Positions 16,766-26,383 of a stretch of DNA of 64,000 nucleotides are shown one piece after another. Where the stretch lies: positions 124,001 through 188,000 of the forward strand of contig NZ_JASGKQ010000001.1 in the NCBI RefSeq assembly GCF_047654785.1, in the 5' to 3' direction. The notes beneath the pieces are model-generated. The model saw only the letters and a program-made list of their open reading frames with translations, was not told the DNA's origin and searched no databases. The DNA is from Pelomonas sp047654785 (GTDB taxonomy: Bacteria > Pseudomonadota > Gammaproteobacteria > Burkholderiales > Burkholderiaceae_C). The position numbers and the translations under genes were made by a program. Position 1 is the first letter of the stretch. Each line of letters starts with the position of its first letter.

Positions 16766-17815
16766 TCAGGCCGCCTTGCGCTGGCGAAGACGGCGGTGGC
16801 CGCCGACGGCCAGCAGGCCTGCGGCCAGCATCAGCCAGCTTTCGGGTTCCGGCACGGCCGGGATGGCCGGCACGCCGCCCACGTAGCCGTTCTGGTGGAT
16901 TTCGCTGAGCTGCGTCAGGCTCTTGACGAACACGCCGCCTTCCAGGTTGGAGGCGCCGCCCGGGTTGCTGATGGCCGCGTCGGGCGCCAGGATGGAGCCG
17001 CCGAACTGCGCGTTGAAGGTGATCTGGCTCGCGTCGTAGAAGTTCCAGAGCAGCTTGCTGCCCAGGTTGACGGCGCTGCCGCCCAGGAAGTTGGCGCCCA
17101 GCGAGCCGGTGGTCAGGTCGCTGTTCAGCACCACGGAGTTCACGCCGGCGCCGAGGACGAAGTCGAACTCGGTGGCCGAGGTCAGCGCGGCCGACAGGCC
17201 GGCCAGGTCGAACACCGCGACGCCGTCGTTGCCGGCGACGGCCGTGAAGGTCAGCTTGCCGAAGCCGTTGTTGGTCACCGTGCTGCCCGTGGCGCCCAGT
17301 GCCTTGTAGGCGTCGGACGCGCCATGCAGCACGGCGCTGAAGTCGGTGGCCTGGGCCGTGCTGGCCGCTTGCTGGCCGACGGCGCTGCTCAGGCCGTGGG
17401 CGACGCCGCCACCGTTGACGTTCACGTTGGTGAAGGTGCCGGCGACGGCGGTGCCGCCCTGGACTTCGGAATTGCTGAAGTTGCCGAGCACGGTGGCGCC
17501 GCCCTTGACGCGCACCTTGCTGGCGTCGCCCAGCACGGTCAGGCCGGCGAAACCGGCGTAGCCGGCGGCGTTGTGCTGGTTGGGCTCGCCGTATTCCCAC
17601 TGGCCGGCCGGGCCGGTCAGGTTGCCGCCGACGAAGGTCAGGCCTTCGACGTGGTCGGGGCCGCCGGCCATGACGAAGTCGCCCAGCGTGACGACGTTGA
17701 AGTTCTGGATGATCTGCGTGGCGGTGAGCGACTGCGCTTGGGCGCCGAGGCCGGCGAGCGAGAGCAGGGCGGTGGCCAGCAGGCGGGCGACGGGAGTGCG
17801 GCGAACAGGGTGCAT
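16766..17815 (-). CDS. Choice-of-anchor A family protein with PEP-CTERM sorting signal
   Basis: 349 residues. The signal peptide (to about GAQAQ, residue 28) is followed by a large beta-rich domain of the choice-of-anchor A type: NFNVVTLGDFVMAGGPDHVE, FVGGNLTG and a later region with FGGSILAPDAAISN and EGGVFVKSL. The C-terminus is VPEPESWLMLAAGLLAVGG then RRLRQRKAA, a PEP-CTERM signal (VPEP, transmembrane helix, basic tail) cut by exosortase EpsH/XrtA-type enzymes. The domain resembles collagen-binding or adhesin folds, so a surface or matrix role is likely. No exosortase gene is in the window. A strong terminator follows. Confidence 0.87.
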   Translation of the reverse strand: MHPVRRTPVARLLATALLSLAGLGAQAQSLTATQIIQNFNVVTLGDFVMAGGPDHVEGLTFVGGNLTGPAGQWEYGEPNQHNAAGYAGFAGLTVLGDASKVRVKGGATVLGNFSNSEVQGGTAVAGTFTNVNVNGGGVAHGLSSAVGQQAASTAQATDFSAVLHGASDAYKALGATGSTVTNNGFGKLTFTAVAGNDGVAVFDLAGLSAALTSATEFDFVLGAGVNSVVLNSDLTTGSLGANFLGGSAVNLGSKLLWNFYDASQITFNAQFGGSILAPDAAISNPGGASNLEGGVFVKSLTQLSEIHQNGYVGGVPAIPAVPEPESWLMLAAGLLAVGGHRRLRQRKAA

Positions 17816-18017
17816 GGAGGTCCTTTTTTCTTGGCTGACTGGGGATGGAGCGGGACTCTACTGGGCCGCAAGCCACCCCTGGCTGGGGGGCGCCCCGCAG
17901 TCGCGGGGGAGGCGGTGGGCACTTTGCAACACCTGCCGCCGGGTCGCCTCCAAGTGGGTCGGAAACTCCCCGCCGCGGTGCGCGTGCGCCCCCGGATGGC
18001 GCCTTGCGCGCTGTGCT

Positions 18018-18851
18018 TCAGCGGCCCAGCCCGAGCCGCCGGCACAGCTCCAGCGCCAGCCCGGACTGGTTGAGCGTGTAGAAGTGGATGGCCGGCGCGC
18101 CGCCGGCGATCAGCCGCTCGCAGAGCTTCGTGACGACGTCCAGGCCGAAGGCGCGGATGGCGGCGCTGTCGTCCATGAAGCCTTCCATCTTCATCTGCAC
18201 CCAGCGCGGGATCTCGATGCCGTCGCGCTGCGCGAACTGGGCGATGCGGCCATAGTTGTGGAAGGGCATGATGCCCGGCACGATGGGCTGGGTGACGCCG
18301 AGCCGGCGCGCCTCGTCGACGAAATGGAAATAGGCGTCGGCGTTGAAGAAGAACTGCGTGATCGCGCCGTCGGCGCCGGCGCGCATCTTGTCGGCGAAGT
18401 GCTGCAGGTCGCGCGCCGCATAGCGCTGCTGCGGGTGGACCTCGGGGTAGGCGGCGACCTCGATGCGCCAGTCCGGCCCTTGCGTCTCCCGGACGAAGCC
18501 GACCAGCTCGGACGCATAGCGGAACTCGCCGGCCGTCGCGGTGCCGCTGGGCAGGTCGCCGCGCAGCGCGACGACGCGGCGGATGCCGCGCTCGCGGTAG
18601 GTGGCCAGGATCTCGGCGATGTTCTCGCGCGTGGAGCCGACGCAGGACAGGTGCGGCGCGGCCTCGAAGCCGGCGCCGGCGATGTCCATCACGGCGGCCA
18701 GCGTCTTGTCGCGCGTGGAGCCGCCCGCGCCGTAGGTGACGCTGAAGTACTGCGGCCGCAGCGTGCCCAGCTCCTGCACGACGGCCTTGAGCTTGTCGAC
18801 GCCGACCGGCGTGTTGGGGGGGAAGAATTCAAACGAGACGGGAGTGCTCAT
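18018..18851 (-). CDS. metF: 5,10-methylenetetrahydrofolate reductase MetF
   Basis: 277 residues. It reduces 5,10-methylene-THF to 5-methyl-THF for methionine synthesis. SFEFFPPNTPVGVDKL at the start holds the conserved Glu of the TIM barrel; YFSVTYGAGGSTRDKTL, PHLSCVGSTRENI, VVALRGDLP, ITQFFFNADAYFHFVDEAR and IVPGIMPFHNYG follow in family order. It overlaps tlyA by 4 bp and is the last gene of the ahcY operon, so it supplies the methyl donor to remake methionine from the homocysteine that AhcY releases. Confidence 0.95.
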   Translation of the reverse strand: MSTPVSFEFFPPNTPVGVDKLKAVVQELGTLRPQYFSVTYGAGGSTRDKTLAAVMDIAGAGFEAAPHLSCVGSTRENIAEILATYRERGIRRVVALRGDLPSGTATAGEFRYASELVGFVRETQGPDWRIEVAAYPEVHPQQRYAARDLQHFADKMRAGADGAITQFFFNADAYFHFVDEARRLGVTQPIVPGIMPFHNYGRIAQFAQRDGIEIPRWVQMKMEGFMDDSAAIRAFGLDVVTKLCERLIAGGAPAIHFYTLNQSGLALELCRRLGLGR

Positions 18852-19594
18852 CGGGACGCATGTAGAAAGAATTCGCGGTTGCCATCACCGCCGGTGATGG
18901 GGCTGTCGAAGTAGTCCAGCACCTTGAGCCCGAGGGCCGTGCAGGCCAGGCGCACGCGGGCTTCCAGCGCGGGAAAGCCGGCCTCGTCCTTGACCAGCCC
19001 GCCCTTGCCCAGCGCGTGCGGCCCCAGTTCGAACTGCGGCTTGACGAGCACGAGCAGGTGGCCGTGGACTTCGAGCCAGGGCAGCAGTTGCGGCAGGCTG
19101 CCGACCATGGAGATGAAGCTGAGGTCGCCGACGATGAGCGTGAAGCCGCCGGTCGGCGCGTGCGGGCGCAGCGCGCCCAGTTCGCGCACGTGCAGGCCTT
19201 CCAGCGCGGTCACGCGCGCGTCGGCGCGCAGCTTCGGGTGCAGCTGCGCGTGGCCCACGTCCACGCCGACGACGCGGCGCGCGCCGTGCGCCAGCAGGCA
19301 GTCCGTGAAGCCGCCGGTGCTCTGGCCCACGTCCAGCGCGGTGTGGCCGGCCACGTCCAGGCCGGTACGCCTGAGCGCGCCTTCGAGCTTGAGTCCGCCG
19401 CGCGACACGTAGCGCAGCTCGGCGTCGTCGGTGATGCGCAGCTGCGCCGTCTCGGGCAGGTCCTCGCCGGCCTTCTTCAGCGCGGCCCAGCCGCCGGGCG
19501 CGGCCCATTCGGCGGCGCCGTTCTGGATGAGCCGCTGCGCGGCCGAGCGCGTCGGCGCCAGGCCCTGGGCGACGAGGAGCTGGTCAGCGCGCAT
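18848..19594 (-). CDS. tlyA: TlyA family rRNA 2'-O-methyltransferase
   Basis: 248 residues. An N-terminal S4 RNA-binding domain (MRADQLLVAQGLAPTRSAAQ) is followed by an FtsJ-like SAM methyltransferase: YVSRGGLKLEGALRR, then TALDVGQSTGGFTDCLLAHGA as the SAM-binding motif, VGVDVGHAQLHPKL, and IVGDLSFISM with VKPQFELGP. Mycobacterial TlyA methylates 16S and 23S rRNA; many homologues are annotated as hemolysins for historical reasons. It sits between the PIN gene (11-bp overlap) and metF (4-bp overlap). A SAM-using enzyme is a sensible partner in an SAH-recycling operon. Confidence 0.9.
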   Translation of the reverse strand: MRADQLLVAQGLAPTRSAAQRLIQNGAAEWAAPGGWAALKKAGEDLPETAQLRITDDAELRYVSRGGLKLEGALRRTGLDVAGHTALDVGQSTGGFTDCLLAHGARRVVGVDVGHAQLHPKLRADARVTALEGLHVRELGALRPHAPTGGFTLIVGDLSFISMVGSLPQLLPWLEVHGHLLVLVKPQFELGPHALGKGGLVKDEAGFPALEARVRLACTALGLKVLDYFDSPITGGDGNREFFLHASR

Positions 19595-20009
19595 CGTCGA
19601 AATGGGCCTGCGCGGCGTCGCCGAGCTTGCGGTCGAAGGTGGCCAGCGGCGCGCGCAGCTGGATGGCGAGCCACAGGTAGGCGGCGTCGTAGGCCGACAG
19701 GCCGTAGCGCTGGCCCAGCTCGAACTGCCCGACCGCGTCGGTGTCGTGGTGCGCGATGGCCTGCATCTGGTAGTCGCGTAGCCCCTCCAGCGCGGCGACG
19801 GCGGGTTCGCCGCGCCGCACCTTGGTCAGCGCCACCTGGGCGAGCTCGTGGCGCAGCAGCGTCGGCGCGTGCAGCGCGTGGCCGGCCATGCGCTGCTCGG
19901 CCTGGGCCCGCTCGGGCTCGTCGAACAGCACGGCCGCCAGCAGGCTGCAGTCCACCACCAGCGGCGGCCGGACCCGGTACAGGGGTGAGGGCTCGGCGAC
20001 GTAGATCAT
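19584..20009 (-). CDS. PIN-domain ribonuclease toxin (VapC/FitB-like)
   Basis: 141 residues. PPLVVDCSLLAAVLFDEPE contains the first acidic residue of the PIN active site, RHELAQVAL the conserved Glu, and GLSAYDAAYLWLAIQL plus PLATFDRKL the C-terminal Asp pair, so the four-acid metal site looks intact. Such toxins cut tRNA or rRNA when free of antitoxin. The start may be internal: the first 15 residues (MIYVAEPSPLYRVRP) are atypical and MIYVAEP overlaps the antitoxin end by 4 bp. The 3' end overlaps tlyA by 11 bp, embedding the toxin in a housekeeping operon. Confidence 0.85.
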   Translation of the reverse strand: MIYVAEPSPLYRVRPPLVVDCSLLAAVLFDEPERAQAEQRMAGHALHAPTLLRHELAQVALTKVRRGEPAVAALEGLRDYQMQAIAHHDTDAVGQFELGQRYGLSAYDAAYLWLAIQLRAPLATFDRKLGDAAQAHFDDAR

Positions 20010-20320
20010 CGGCCGTGGCGGCTGTCGCGCATCTGCCGCACGATGTCGGCGCCGCTCGGGATGTCGGCAGGCCGGGCGGGCAGCGCCGCATAGCGCGCGC
20101 TGACGCGGCGGCTGATGTCCTCGATGCCGAGGCCGCCCTGTGCCGCGGCGGCTGCGGCCTCGGCGCGGGCCGGCGGCGCCTCGTGCCCCGCTTCAAGCAC
20201 CGCCCGCTCCACCAGCGCCATCAGCTCGCCCTGCAGCGAGCGGTGGTTGCGCTCGGCGCGCAGGCGCAGGCGCTCCGCCCACTCGTCGGGCACGGATTTG
20301 ATGGACAGGTTCACGCTCAT
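20006..20320 (-). CDS. Ribbon-helix-helix antitoxin (FitA-like)
   Basis: 104 residues. MSVNLSIKSVPDEWAERLRL is a beta strand and helix of the FitA/Arc type (NLSIKSVPDE...LRLRAERNHRSLQGELMALVERAV). The C-terminal half, with alanine-rich AEAAAAAAQGGLGIEDI and IPSGADIVRQMRDSRHGR, would wrap into the toxin active site. The start at 20320 follows GGAG and is confirmed by the family N-terminus. It overlaps the toxin gene by 4 bp. A 25-bp palindrome lies 19 bp upstream of the start, fitting autoregulation. Confidence 0.85.
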   Translation of the reverse strand: MSVNLSIKSVPDEWAERLRLRAERNHRSLQGELMALVERAVLEAGHEAPPARAEAAAAAAQGGLGIEDISRRVSARYAALPARPADIPSGADIVRQMRDSRHGR

Positions 20321-20338
20321 GGAGGCTCCTTGGCAATC

Positions 20339-20363
20339 GATCGGCTCCATTTTGGAGTCGATC
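20339..20363. promoter_or_regulatory. Palindrome upstream of the antitoxin gene, probable operator
   Basis: The arms GATCGGCTCC (20339-20348) and GGAGTCGATC (20354-20363) are complementary at 9 of 10 positions around ATTTT. It sits between the ahcY stop and the antitoxin start. RHH antitoxins bind such dyads to repress their own promoter. No U-tract follows on the minus strand, so it is not a convincing ahcY terminator. Confidence 0.5.
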
Positions 20364-20373
20364 TGGCGCCATC

Positions 20374-21786
<1,413 letters not shown>

Positions 21787-21840
21787 GCGGGCTCCTTCAG
21801 GCGAACGGGGCCGCTGGGCATGGCACGGGCGGGATGAGTC

Positions 21841-21940
21841 CTCACCCAGGCACGGTCGGCCAGCGGGTGAGCGCGGTTGCGGGGGGATGGGTTCCGAGCC
21901 TGGCCTCAAGGGTGCTGAGGTCGCAACGCTCCTCGGAAGC
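21841..21940 (-). ncRNA. SAH riboswitch (ahcY leader) with expression platform
   Basis: Read on the minus strand, the leader contains CCGAGGAGCGTTGCGACC, a small hairpin closed by CCTCA/TGAGG, GCCAGGCTCGG and then GCAACCGCGCTCACC; these are the conserved blocks of the SAH (ahcY) riboswitch aptamer in their usual order (about 21866-21938). Directly downstream GGGTGAG (plus strand 21841-21847 CTCACCC) can pair with CTCACCC of the aptamer's 3' strand (plus 21865-21871 GGGTGAG). It can therefore compete with the ligand-bound fold. SAH binding is known to raise ahcY expression in this class, fitting this switch. Confidence 0.88.
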
Positions 21941-22058
21941 CCCGCATTCTAGGCGGGGCGCTGCCGCGGCCCGAGCCGGGCCTTCAGGTTCGGGGGTGGT
22001 TGAGGCGCGGTGTGCGTGACATCATGCCGCGCAGTTCAACGCCCCGAAGGAGAAATCC

Positions 22059-22946
22059 ATGAACGCAAAGATGGCCGTGCTGGCGCTCGTGTTTGGTGGG
22101 GCGGTGACGCCATCGGCGCAGGCGGCGCAATTCCAGGCCAACAGCAACGCGGGGGTGGAGTTGAGCATCCTCAATCAGCGGCTGGGCGATCCGCGCGCCG
22201 ACAGCGGCGCCAGCCCGGTCGCGACGGACTCGCGGGCCACGCTCGCCGCCTACGGGCAGAGCGGTTCGACCCATGCCGCCGCGTCGGCCGAAGCCGGCGC
22301 CCTGCACGCCTTTGCGACCGGGCGGGCGGTGAACCCGGAAAACTACAGCGGCGGCGTCAACACGGGCAGCTCCGCCAGCGCCGCGTTCGGGGACAGCTTC
22401 ATCCTGCAGGCGGCGGGCTACGGCGCCGGCACCGTGGCCTGGGTGACGGCGACGGTGCGGATCGACGGCGCCGTCATGCAGCACGAGGGGGAGGGCGAGT
22501 ACCGCTATGCCCAGCGCTGGTGGGCGGACCTGACGGTGGGCAGCAGCCTCAGCGGCTATGCCTGGTCGGGCTTCGAGTCGAACTACGTCAGCTGCGACGC
22601 CTGCTCCAACCACAGCAGCTTGGGCGAGAAGTCCGTGGGCTTCTACGCCGTCATCGGCGCGGCCAACGGCATCTCGATGAACCTGGGCGTCGAGAACAAC
22701 ATCTTCATGAACTTCGGCCCGGGCGGCTTCTCGTCCGGCACCATGGACCTGGGCGACACCTTCGCCTGGGGCGGCATCACCAGCGTCACGGTGGGCGGTG
22801 CCCCGGTCACCGAGTTCTCGGCGCTCAGCCCCGACACCGGCTTCGACTTCGCGGCCGGCTACCAGGCAGCCCCCGTGCCGGAGCCCGGTTCGGCCGCGCT
22901 GCTGGCCGCTGGGCTGCTGGTCCTGCCCTGGCTGCGCCGCAGGTGA
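22059..22946 (+). CDS. PEP-CTERM sorting domain protein, otherwise unrecognised
   Basis: 295 residues: a signal peptide (to about AQAAQ), a central beta-rich region with no family I know, and a clear PEP-CTERM end (APVPEPGSAALLAAGLLVLP, then WLRRR). The middle has many Gly/Ser/Ala runs and VSCDACSNHSS with a CXXC pair. A good ribosome site (AAGGAG) precedes ATG 22059. Such proteins are sorted by exosortase and are often released to the biofilm matrix. It is divergent from the ahcY leader and ends 2 bp from the ppk2 remnant on the other strand. Confidence 0.82.
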   Translation: MNAKMAVLALVFGGAVTPSAQAAQFQANSNAGVELSILNQRLGDPRADSGASPVATDSRATLAAYGQSGSTHAAASAEAGALHAFATGRAVNPENYSGGVNTGSSASAAFGDSFILQAAGYGAGTVAWVTATVRIDGAVMQHEGEGEYRYAQRWWADLTVGSSLSGYAWSGFESNYVSCDACSNHSSLGEKSVGFYAVIGAANGISMNLGVENNIFMNFGPGGFSSGTMDLGDTFAWGGITSVTVGGAPVTEFSALSPDTGFDFAAGYQAAPVPEPGSAALLAAGLLVLPWLRRR

Positions 22947-22947
22947 C

Positions 22948-23063
22948 TCAGCCGTTGCTGGACGCCAGCAAATCGTCGCCCGCGACGGACACGAGCGCCG
23001 GCCGTCCGACGATCAGCGGGTTCACCGAGCCGATGTGCTCCGGCCGGCGTTCCGGGTCGGGCT
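22948..23063 (-). pseudogene. Remnant of a ppk2 3' end (about 38 codons)
   Basis: In one minus-strand frame this stretch reads QPDPERRPEHIGSVNPLIVG, then RPALVSVAGDDLLASSNG and stop. The intact ppk2 at 25164 ends LPYPERRPEHIGSVDPLIVG, RPALVSVAGDDLLASSGAG. The DNA is clearly homologous but not identical. Homology stops near 23063, where AraC coding begins. The remnant and the ppk2 tail therefore form a diverged direct repeat flanking the AraC/aldo-keto reductase pair. Confidence 0.88.
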
Positions 23064-23981
23064 GCGCGCTCTAGACGGGCCCCACGGGGGGGCGGCACGC
23101 AGCAGCGCGATGTCCTGTTGCGGTGGCGTGCCAAAAAGTCGGCGGTATTCGCGGCTGAACTGCGACGGGCTTTCGTAGCCCACGCGATGCGCGGCACTTG
23201 CCGCGTCCAGCCCGTCGCCCAGCATCAGCTTGCGGGCCTGCTGCAGCCGCAGGTTCTTCTGGAACTGCAGCGGCGACAGTGCGGTCAACTGCTTGAAGCG
23301 CAGGTGCAGCGTTGACGGGCTCATGTGCGCCAGGCCGGCCAGTTCGTCGATGGACAGCGGCTCGGCGAAGCGGCACGTCAGCTGCTCGATGACCCGGTTC
23401 AACCGGCGCACCACGCCGTCGCCCCGCGCCAGCGCACGCAGCTGCGAGCACAGCGGGCCGGCCATGACGCGGTACAGGATCTCGCGCTGCACCAGCGGCG
23501 CCAGCGCCTTCAGATCCTGCGGATGGTCCAGCAGTTGCAGGAGGCGCAGCGCGGCGTCCAGCAGCGGGGCGGTGACCGGGGCGACGTGCAGGCCGGCATC
23601 GGCGCCTTCGGCCGGGCCGTCGCCGTCCAGCAGCAGTTCGGTCAGCGCCAGCGGCTCGCAGCTCAGGCGCAGGCACAGGTAGGGCTTGTCGGGGCGAGCC
23701 TCCAGCACCTGGCCGCGCGGCAGCATGGTCATGGGCACGAGCAGGCATTGCATCGCGTCGTACTGCAGCATGCGGTCGCCCAACTGCGCCCGCTTGCGGC
23801 CCTGCAGCACCAGCACCAGGCCGGGCTCGTAGACGGTGGGTACGGGCAGGGCCGGAGCGCTGGCGCGGATCAGCCGCAGCCAGGGGAGGGGGGTGGCGTG
23901 CACGCCGTCGCCGGGGGCATGGGCCAGGGCCAGCGCGACGGTGCGTTCGCGCAGCGCCGTCAGGTCGTCGTCGAAAGGCAT
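23022..23981 (-). CDS. AraC family transcriptional regulator (AraC_N type)
   Basis: About 319 residues from ATG 23981. The N-terminal AraC-type cupin region (VYEPGLVLVLQGRKRAQLGD, LLVPMTMLPRGQVLEA) is the YqhC-like class, followed by two helix-turn-helix units (SIDELAGLAHMSPSTLHLRF and AASAAHRVGYESPSQFSREY). It is divergent from the aldo-keto reductase gene with 158 bp between starts and probably controls it. The last 13 residues (SPTRNAGRSTSAR) and the stop are read out of frame from the ppk2 remnant, so the original C-terminus was lost or extended by a rearrangement. The DNA-binding domain is complete. Confidence 0.88.
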   Translation of the reverse strand: MPFDDDLTALRERTVALALAHAPGDGVHATPLPWLRLIRASAPALPVPTVYEPGLVLVLQGRKRAQLGDRMLQYDAMQCLLVPMTMLPRGQVLEARPDKPYLCLRLSCEPLALTELLLDGDGPAEGADAGLHVAPVTAPLLDAALRLLQLLDHPQDLKALAPLVQREILYRVMAGPLCSQLRALARGDGVVRRLNRVIEQLTCRFAEPLSIDELAGLAHMSPSTLHLRFKQLTALSPLQFQKNLRLQQARKLMLGDGLDAASAAHRVGYESPSQFSREYRRLFGTPPQQDIALLRAAPPWGPSRARSPTRNAGRSTSAR

Positions 23982-24139
23982 GCGGGCGATTGTGCAAACA
24001 CCCGGCTCAACCGTGCGGGCTCGGGCGGCATGCCTCGGAGGATTGGGCAAGCATGCGCCAGCTTTGTGCTGGGCAGGGCGGGGAGGCGGTTCCTAAGCTG
24101 CGGACCTTCCGTTGACGATCCCTTTCAAGGAGCTCCCTG

Positions 24140-25141
24140 ATGACGCCCGCCCCACTTCCCCGCCGCCGCCTCGGCGCCCAAGGCCCCACCGTGTCCGCCC
24201 TCGGGCTGGGTTGCATGGGCATGTCCGAGTTCTACGGCCCGGCCGACGACGCGCGGTCGCTCGCCGTGCTGAACCATGCGCTGGACATCGGAATCAACTT
24301 CCTTGACACCGCCGACATGTACGGCGCTGGTGCCAACGAGCGCCTGCTGGCGCCGCTGCTGGCCGGGCGCCGTGAAGAGGTCGTGCTGGCGACCAAGTTC
24401 GGGCATGTGCGTGCGCCGGACGGCACGGTGCTCCGCATCGACGGCAGCCCGGCCCATGTGCGCGCGGCCTGCGACGCGAGCCTGCAGCGCCTGGGCGTGG
24501 ACCACATCGACCTGTACTACCAGCATCGCGTCGACCCGGACACGCCCATCGAGGACACCGTGGGCGCGATGGCCGAGCTGGTGAAGGCCGGCAAAGTCGG
24601 GCACCTGGGCCTGTCCGAAGCCTCGGCCGCCACCCTCCGCCGCGCGCACGCGGTGCATCCCATCGCTGCGGTGCAGACCGAGTACTCGCTGTGGAGCCGC
24701 GACGTCGAAGCCGAGGTGCTGCCGACCTGCCGCGAGTTGGGCATCGCGTTGGTGCCGTACAGCCCGCTGGGCCGTGGCTTCCTGACCGGCGCGATCCGCT
24801 CGGTCGAGCAACTGGCCGCCGATGACCGCCGTCGCATCCATCCGCGCTTCCAGGGCGAGAACATGGCCCGCAACTTGGCGCTGGCCGATGCGCTGTCCAT
24901 GCTGGCCCGTGACTGGGGCCACACGCCGGCGCAGCTGGCACTGGCCTGGCTGCTGGCGCAAGGTGACGACATCGTGCCCATTCCCGGCACGCGCAGTGCC
25001 GCGCGGATCGATGAGAACGCAGCCGCCGCGCACATCACGCTGGCGGCGGCGCAGCAGGACGGCATCGCCGCGCTGCTCGGCCGGCACGCCGTGGCAGGCA
25101 CACGCTACCCGGCGGCGCAGATGACTGCGGTGAACGCCTGA
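24140..25141 (+). CDS. Aldo/keto reductase
   Basis: 333 residues, a TIM-barrel NADPH-dependent carbonyl reductase. VSALGLGCMGMSEFYGPAD opens the barrel; INFLDTADMYGAGANERLL gives the catalytic Asp and Tyr, VVLATKFG the Lys and DLYYQHRVDP the His. VPYSPLGRGFLTG and IVPIPGTRSAARIDEN form the cofactor-binding end. It resembles the YajO/AKR13 type. The substrate is not known; the AraC partner suggests induction by reactive aldehydes. It ends 22 bp from ppk2 (convergent). Confidence 0.92.
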   Translation: MTPAPLPRRRLGAQGPTVSALGLGCMGMSEFYGPADDARSLAVLNHALDIGINFLDTADMYGAGANERLLAPLLAGRREEVVLATKFGHVRAPDGTVLRIDGSPAHVRAACDASLQRLGVDHIDLYYQHRVDPDTPIEDTVGAMAELVKAGKVGHLGLSEASAATLRRAHAVHPIAAVQTEYSLWSRDVEAEVLPTCRELGIALVPYSPLGRGFLTGAIRSVEQLAADDRRRIHPRFQGENMARNLALADALSMLARDWGHTPAQLALAWLLAQGDDIVPIPGTRSAARIDENAAAAHITLAAAQQDGIAALLGRHAVAGTRYPAAQMTAVNA

Positions 25142-25163
25142 CCCCTCGGGCGTGCGCGGGGCG

Positions 25164-26315
25164 TCAGCCCGCGCCGCTGGACGCCAGCAAGTCGTCGCCC
25201 GCTACGGACACCAGCGCCGGCCGCCCGACGATCAGCGGGTCCACCGAGCCGATGTGCTCCGGCCGGCGCTCCGGGTAGGGTAGCCGGTTCAGCACGAAGC
25301 GCATCGCGTTCAGGCGCGCGCGCTTCTTGCAGTCGCTCTTGATGACGGTCCAGGGCGCGTCCGAGGTGTCGCAGTGCAGGAACATGGCTTCCTTGGCCCG
25401 CGTGTAGTCGTCCCACTTGTCGAGCGAGGCCAGGTCGATGGGGCTGAGCTTCCACTGCTTGAGCGGGTGCAGCTTGCGTTCCTTGAAGCGGCGGCGCTGC
25501 TCGTCGCGGCTGACCGAGAACCAGAACTTGAACAGATGGATGCCCGAGCGCACCAGCTGGCGCTCGAACTCCGGCGTCTGGCGCAGGAACTCCTGGTACT
25601 CGGCCTCGCTGCAGAAGCCCATCACCCGCTCGACGCCGGCGCGGTTGTACCAGCTGCGGTCGAACAGCACGATCTCGCCGCGCGTCGGCAGGTGGTTCAC
25701 GTAGCGCTGGAAATACCACTGGCCGCGCTCGACCTCGCTGGGCTTCTCCAGCGCGACGACGCGTGCGCCGCGCGGGTTGAGGTGCTCCATGAAGCGCTTG
25801 ATCGCGCCGCCCTTGCCGGCCGCGTCCCGCCCCTCGAACAGGATGACGACGCGCGCGCCGGTCTCCTTGACCCAGGCCTGCAGCTTCAGCAGCTCCACCT
25901 GCAGCCGGTACTTCTGGCGCTCGTAGGACCGGCGCGAGAGCAGGTTGCGGTAGGGGTAGCCGCCCTGGCGCCAGTGGGGGCTGAGCTCGCCGTCGGCGTC
26001 CACCGTGTCGGGCGGCGCGACGGCCTCCTCGTGCTGGCGCAGCGCGCGCCGCAGGTGGCGCCGCTCGTCGGGCGAGCTGCCGTCCAGCAGCGTCGCCAGC
26101 TCGCCGGCCAGCACCTCGGGATGGCTTTCCTGCTGGTGGTGGCGGCGCAGCAGCTCGGCCAGGGTCTCGCTGCCCACCACCTGCTGGCGCGTCGTCGCGC
26201 GGCCGACGCGGTGCCGCTCCAGGCTGGCGGCGTCCAGCCGGGGCGGCGTGTCGCCGGCGGCGGTGCGCCGGGCGGGCGGGCGGCGGGTGTCGGGCTTGGG
26301 CGGCGGCTTGGGCAT
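25164..26315 (-). CDS. ppk2: Polyphosphate kinase 2 family protein
   Basis: 383 residues. The PPK2 domain starts near residue 110 (SPHWRQGGYPYRNLLSRRSY). VVILFEGRDAAGKGGAIKRF is the Walker A loop near 162-170, WYFQRYVNHLPTRGEIVLFD and RSWYNRAGVERVMGFC hold Walker B and the lid, and KFWFSVSRDEQRRRFKERK follows. It transfers phosphate between polyphosphate and nucleotides. A basic, proline-rich N-terminal extension of about 100 residues precedes the domain. The 3' end is duplicated at 22948-23063. The reading frame is open upstream of 26315 but the N-terminus chosen keeps it clear of the glycosylase gene. Confidence 0.9.
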   Translation of the reverse strand: MPKPPPKPDTRRPPARRTAAGDTPPRLDAASLERHRVGRATTRQQVVGSETLAELLRRHHQQESHPEVLAGELATLLDGSSPDERRHLRRALRQHEEAVAPPDTVDADGELSPHWRQGGYPYRNLLSRRSYERQKYRLQVELLKLQAWVKETGARVVILFEGRDAAGKGGAIKRFMEHLNPRGARVVALEKPSEVERGQWYFQRYVNHLPTRGEIVLFDRSWYNRAGVERVMGFCSEAEYQEFLRQTPEFERQLVRSGIHLFKFWFSVSRDEQRRRFKERKLHPLKQWKLSPIDLASLDKWDDYTRAKEAMFLHCDTSDAPWTVIKSDCKKRARLNAMRFVLNRLPYPERRPEHIGSVDPLIVGRPALVSVAGDDLLASSGAG

Positions 26316-26383
26316 GGGGGCTGCGTCGTGGATGCGGAGCCCGCCATGCTGCGCGCCGGCCCGCGGATGCGGTTTGATCCGCG

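Noticed and set aside
20339..20363. Terminator of ahcY
   Set aside because: The dyad lacks a U-tract on the minus strand and fits an antitoxin operator better.
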